From an uncultured beta proteobacterium (GTDB lineage: Bacteria > Pseudomonadota > Gammaproteobacteria > Burkholderiales > Rhodocyclaceae), in assembly GCA_903953145.1 (NCBI GenBank), contig CAJBIL010000141.1:1-15067 (forward strand): 15,067 nucleotides of DNA, in the 5' to 3' direction. The notes below the pieces were generated by a model. It saw only the letters and a program-made list of their open reading frames with translations. It searched no databases and was not told where the DNA came from. The translations under genes were made by a program, and so were the position numbers. Shown here piece by piece: positions 14,566 to 15,067 of this stretch (position 1 is the first letter of the stretch; the number at the start of each line of letters is the position of its first letter).

Positions 14566-14840
14566 AATTATGAATTCAATTACGCAATTTATTAAAACGG
14601 TCGTTTGCTATCACACTGATAACAAAAGAAAAAGTTTGCATAAAATATTTAAGTTTTCGCATAGTGAAACCACTTTTCATTAATGAAAACTGTGCAATAA
14701 TCGCGCCTTCTTTGCAGTCCAAGTTGCACAGCGTTGTCTTTTTCAAGGTGTGCGGATAGTATCCAGACACAGGGTAAAAACAAAGCTAACGGGTCCAAGA
14801 AGCCCGAAATTCCAAAGCCATTTTCGGAGGGACAGATTTT
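14566..14840. promoter_or_regulatory. Divergent control region upstream of the dctQ fragment, with 16-bp palindrome
   Basis: These 275 non-coding bases are AT-rich in their first half. TTTTCATTAATGAAAA at 14674-14689 is a perfect palindrome. Outside it, AGTTTTC (14652-14658) and GAAAACT (14685-14691) form a second inverted pair, with GTGAAAC (14664-14670) between them. A plausible promoter for dctQ is TTTTCA (14674-14679) with AATAAT (14696-14701), 16 bases apart, which would place the palindrome on the -35. Near the gene, CGGG/CCCG can form a short hairpin just before the ribosome-binding site. The operator function is inference. Confidence 0.45.
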
Positions 14841-14984
14841 ATGAATGCCTTACTAAAGCTCTCAAAACTGATTGACTCGATTACCGAGTTCGTCGGCAAG
14901 AGCATCATCTGGGTCGTACTGATCGTCACACTGATCAGTTGCGGCAACGCCTTGATGCGTTACACGTTTAATTACAGTTCATGA
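14841..14984 (+). pseudogene. dctQ: TRAP transporter small permease (DctQ), 5' fragment, broken after 47 codons
   Basis: The frame begins MNALLKLSKLIDSITEFVGK and continues through a first membrane segment (about 22-37, SIIWVVLIVTLISCGN) to ALMRYTFNYSS. This is the typical first-helix region of DctQ subunits, which in intact proteins continues with an asparagine- and tryptophan-containing second segment and totals 160-200 residues with four helices. Here TGA follows at once at 14982-14984. The ribosome-binding site GGAGG at 14826-14830 is good, so the start is genuine. DctQ works with DctM and a periplasmic binding protein to import dicarboxylates or similar solutes by ion symport; neither partner is in the window. 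The break coincides with the change to AT-rich sequence carrying another gene's start, so the gene is interrupted rather than naturally short. Confidence 0.75.
14975..14981. other. Joint between dctQ and AT-rich glf sequence, with shared bases
   Basis: Both reading frames make sense up to this point and stop making sense just past it. The bases cagttc fit the dctQ codons for Tyr-Ser-Ser and, on the other strand, the glf codons for His-Glu-Leu. Such microhomology is what illegitimate end-joining or a false assembly overlap leaves. I see no terminal inverted repeats, so an insertion-sequence end is not supported. The exact breakpoint cannot be placed within the shared bases. Confidence 0.6.
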
Positions 14985-15040
14985 GCACATATAGATCCAA
15001 AAAATCCTGATCCAACAATTAAGTAGTCATACGGTTTCAT
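14975..15040 (-). pseudogene. glf: UDP-galactopyranose mutase (Glf), first 22 residues only, broken at the joint
   Basis: Reading the minus strand from ATG 15040-15038 gives MKPYDYLIVGSGFFGSICAHEL, and a stop (TAA, 14974-14972) follows at once inside dctQ sequence. The YDYLIVGxGxFG...AHEL pattern is the FAD-binding N-terminus of Glf, which converts UDP-galactopyranose to UDP-galactofuranose for surface polysaccharides. The fragment is AT-rich with codons such as TTA, ATA and GGA, unlike its neighbours. No Shine-Dalgarno sequence is seen in the 27 bases upstream. Identification rests on a short but distinctive motif; another flavoprotein with the same start is possible but less likely. AT-rich glf genes are common in polysaccharide clusters, and this could also come from a different organism. 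Confidence 0.65.
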
Positions 15041-15067
15041 TATTTAGATTTATATTTAGGATTCATC

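Noticed and set aside
14711..14732. Sigma-54 type promoter (TTTGCA...TTGCA) upstream of dctQ, expected for dicarboxylate transporters
   Set aside because: The invariant GG of the -24 element is missing and the spacing is off by one.
14981..15067. End of an insertion sequence interrupting dctQ
   Set aside because: The AT-rich sequence reads as the start of glf, not a transposase or terminal inverted repeat, and no target-site duplication can be seen.

Overview
The window reads as chromosomal housekeeping DNA of a Gram-negative betaproteobacterium, most likely Rhodocyclales-like (inferred from protein content and gene order; I could run no database search). Genes are densely packed on both strands. 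I see no rRNA, tRNA, CRISPR array, complete insertion sequence or prophage. Base composition is uniform and moderately GC-rich until about position 14975, where it switches abruptly to AT-rich.

Layout. (1) 1-2143, minus strand: an MSHA-type pilus pair, the ATPase mshE followed by the platform protein mshG, which is cut by the window edge. MshE has an N-terminal domain with both c-di-GMP-binding motifs. (2) 2236-9593: a block with the gene order of the E. coli trmL-cysE-gpsA-secB-grxC-yibN / gpmM-envC-yibQ region, with substitutions. trmL (+) converges on a minus-strand operon yibN-grxC-secB-SH3 protein-gpsA. An ArsR-family regulator sits upstream of yibN and has the two-cysteine signature of BigR/SqrR persulfide sensors. 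Divergent from it run gpmA, envC and ctpA (+). (3) 9635-10886, plus strand: a small conserved-looking protein of unknown function and the ThiF/MoeB adenylyltransferase. (4) 10879-13698, minus strand: glyA-nrdR-ribD with 6-bp gaps, linking one-carbon metabolism, ribonucleotide reductase control and riboflavin synthesis. moeB and ribD overlap tail to tail by 8 bp. (5) 13927-14565, minus strand: a second histidine phosphatase. A 275-bp control region with a perfect 16-bp palindrome follows.

(6) 14841-15067: the start of a TRAP-transporter small permease gene (dctQ) runs for 47 codons and then breaks. On the opposite strand, the AT-rich end of the window encodes the first 22 residues of a UDP-galactopyranose mutase (glf). 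This gene is also broken at the same point. The two fragments share about six bases at the join, so this is either an illegitimate recombination or a chimeric assembly joint.

Functional themes are envelope and export (SecB, EnvC, CtpA, MSHA pilus, SH3 protein), thiol and sulfur chemistry (rhodanese, glutaredoxin 3, BigR-like regulator) and central metabolism (GpmA, GpsA, GlyA, RibD). No wholly new multi-gene system is evident. The items most worth a second look are the dctQ/glf joint, the cysteine-switch ArsR beside the rhodanese operon, the c-di-GMP-gated pilus ATPase, and a hairpin abutting the gpsA start codon.
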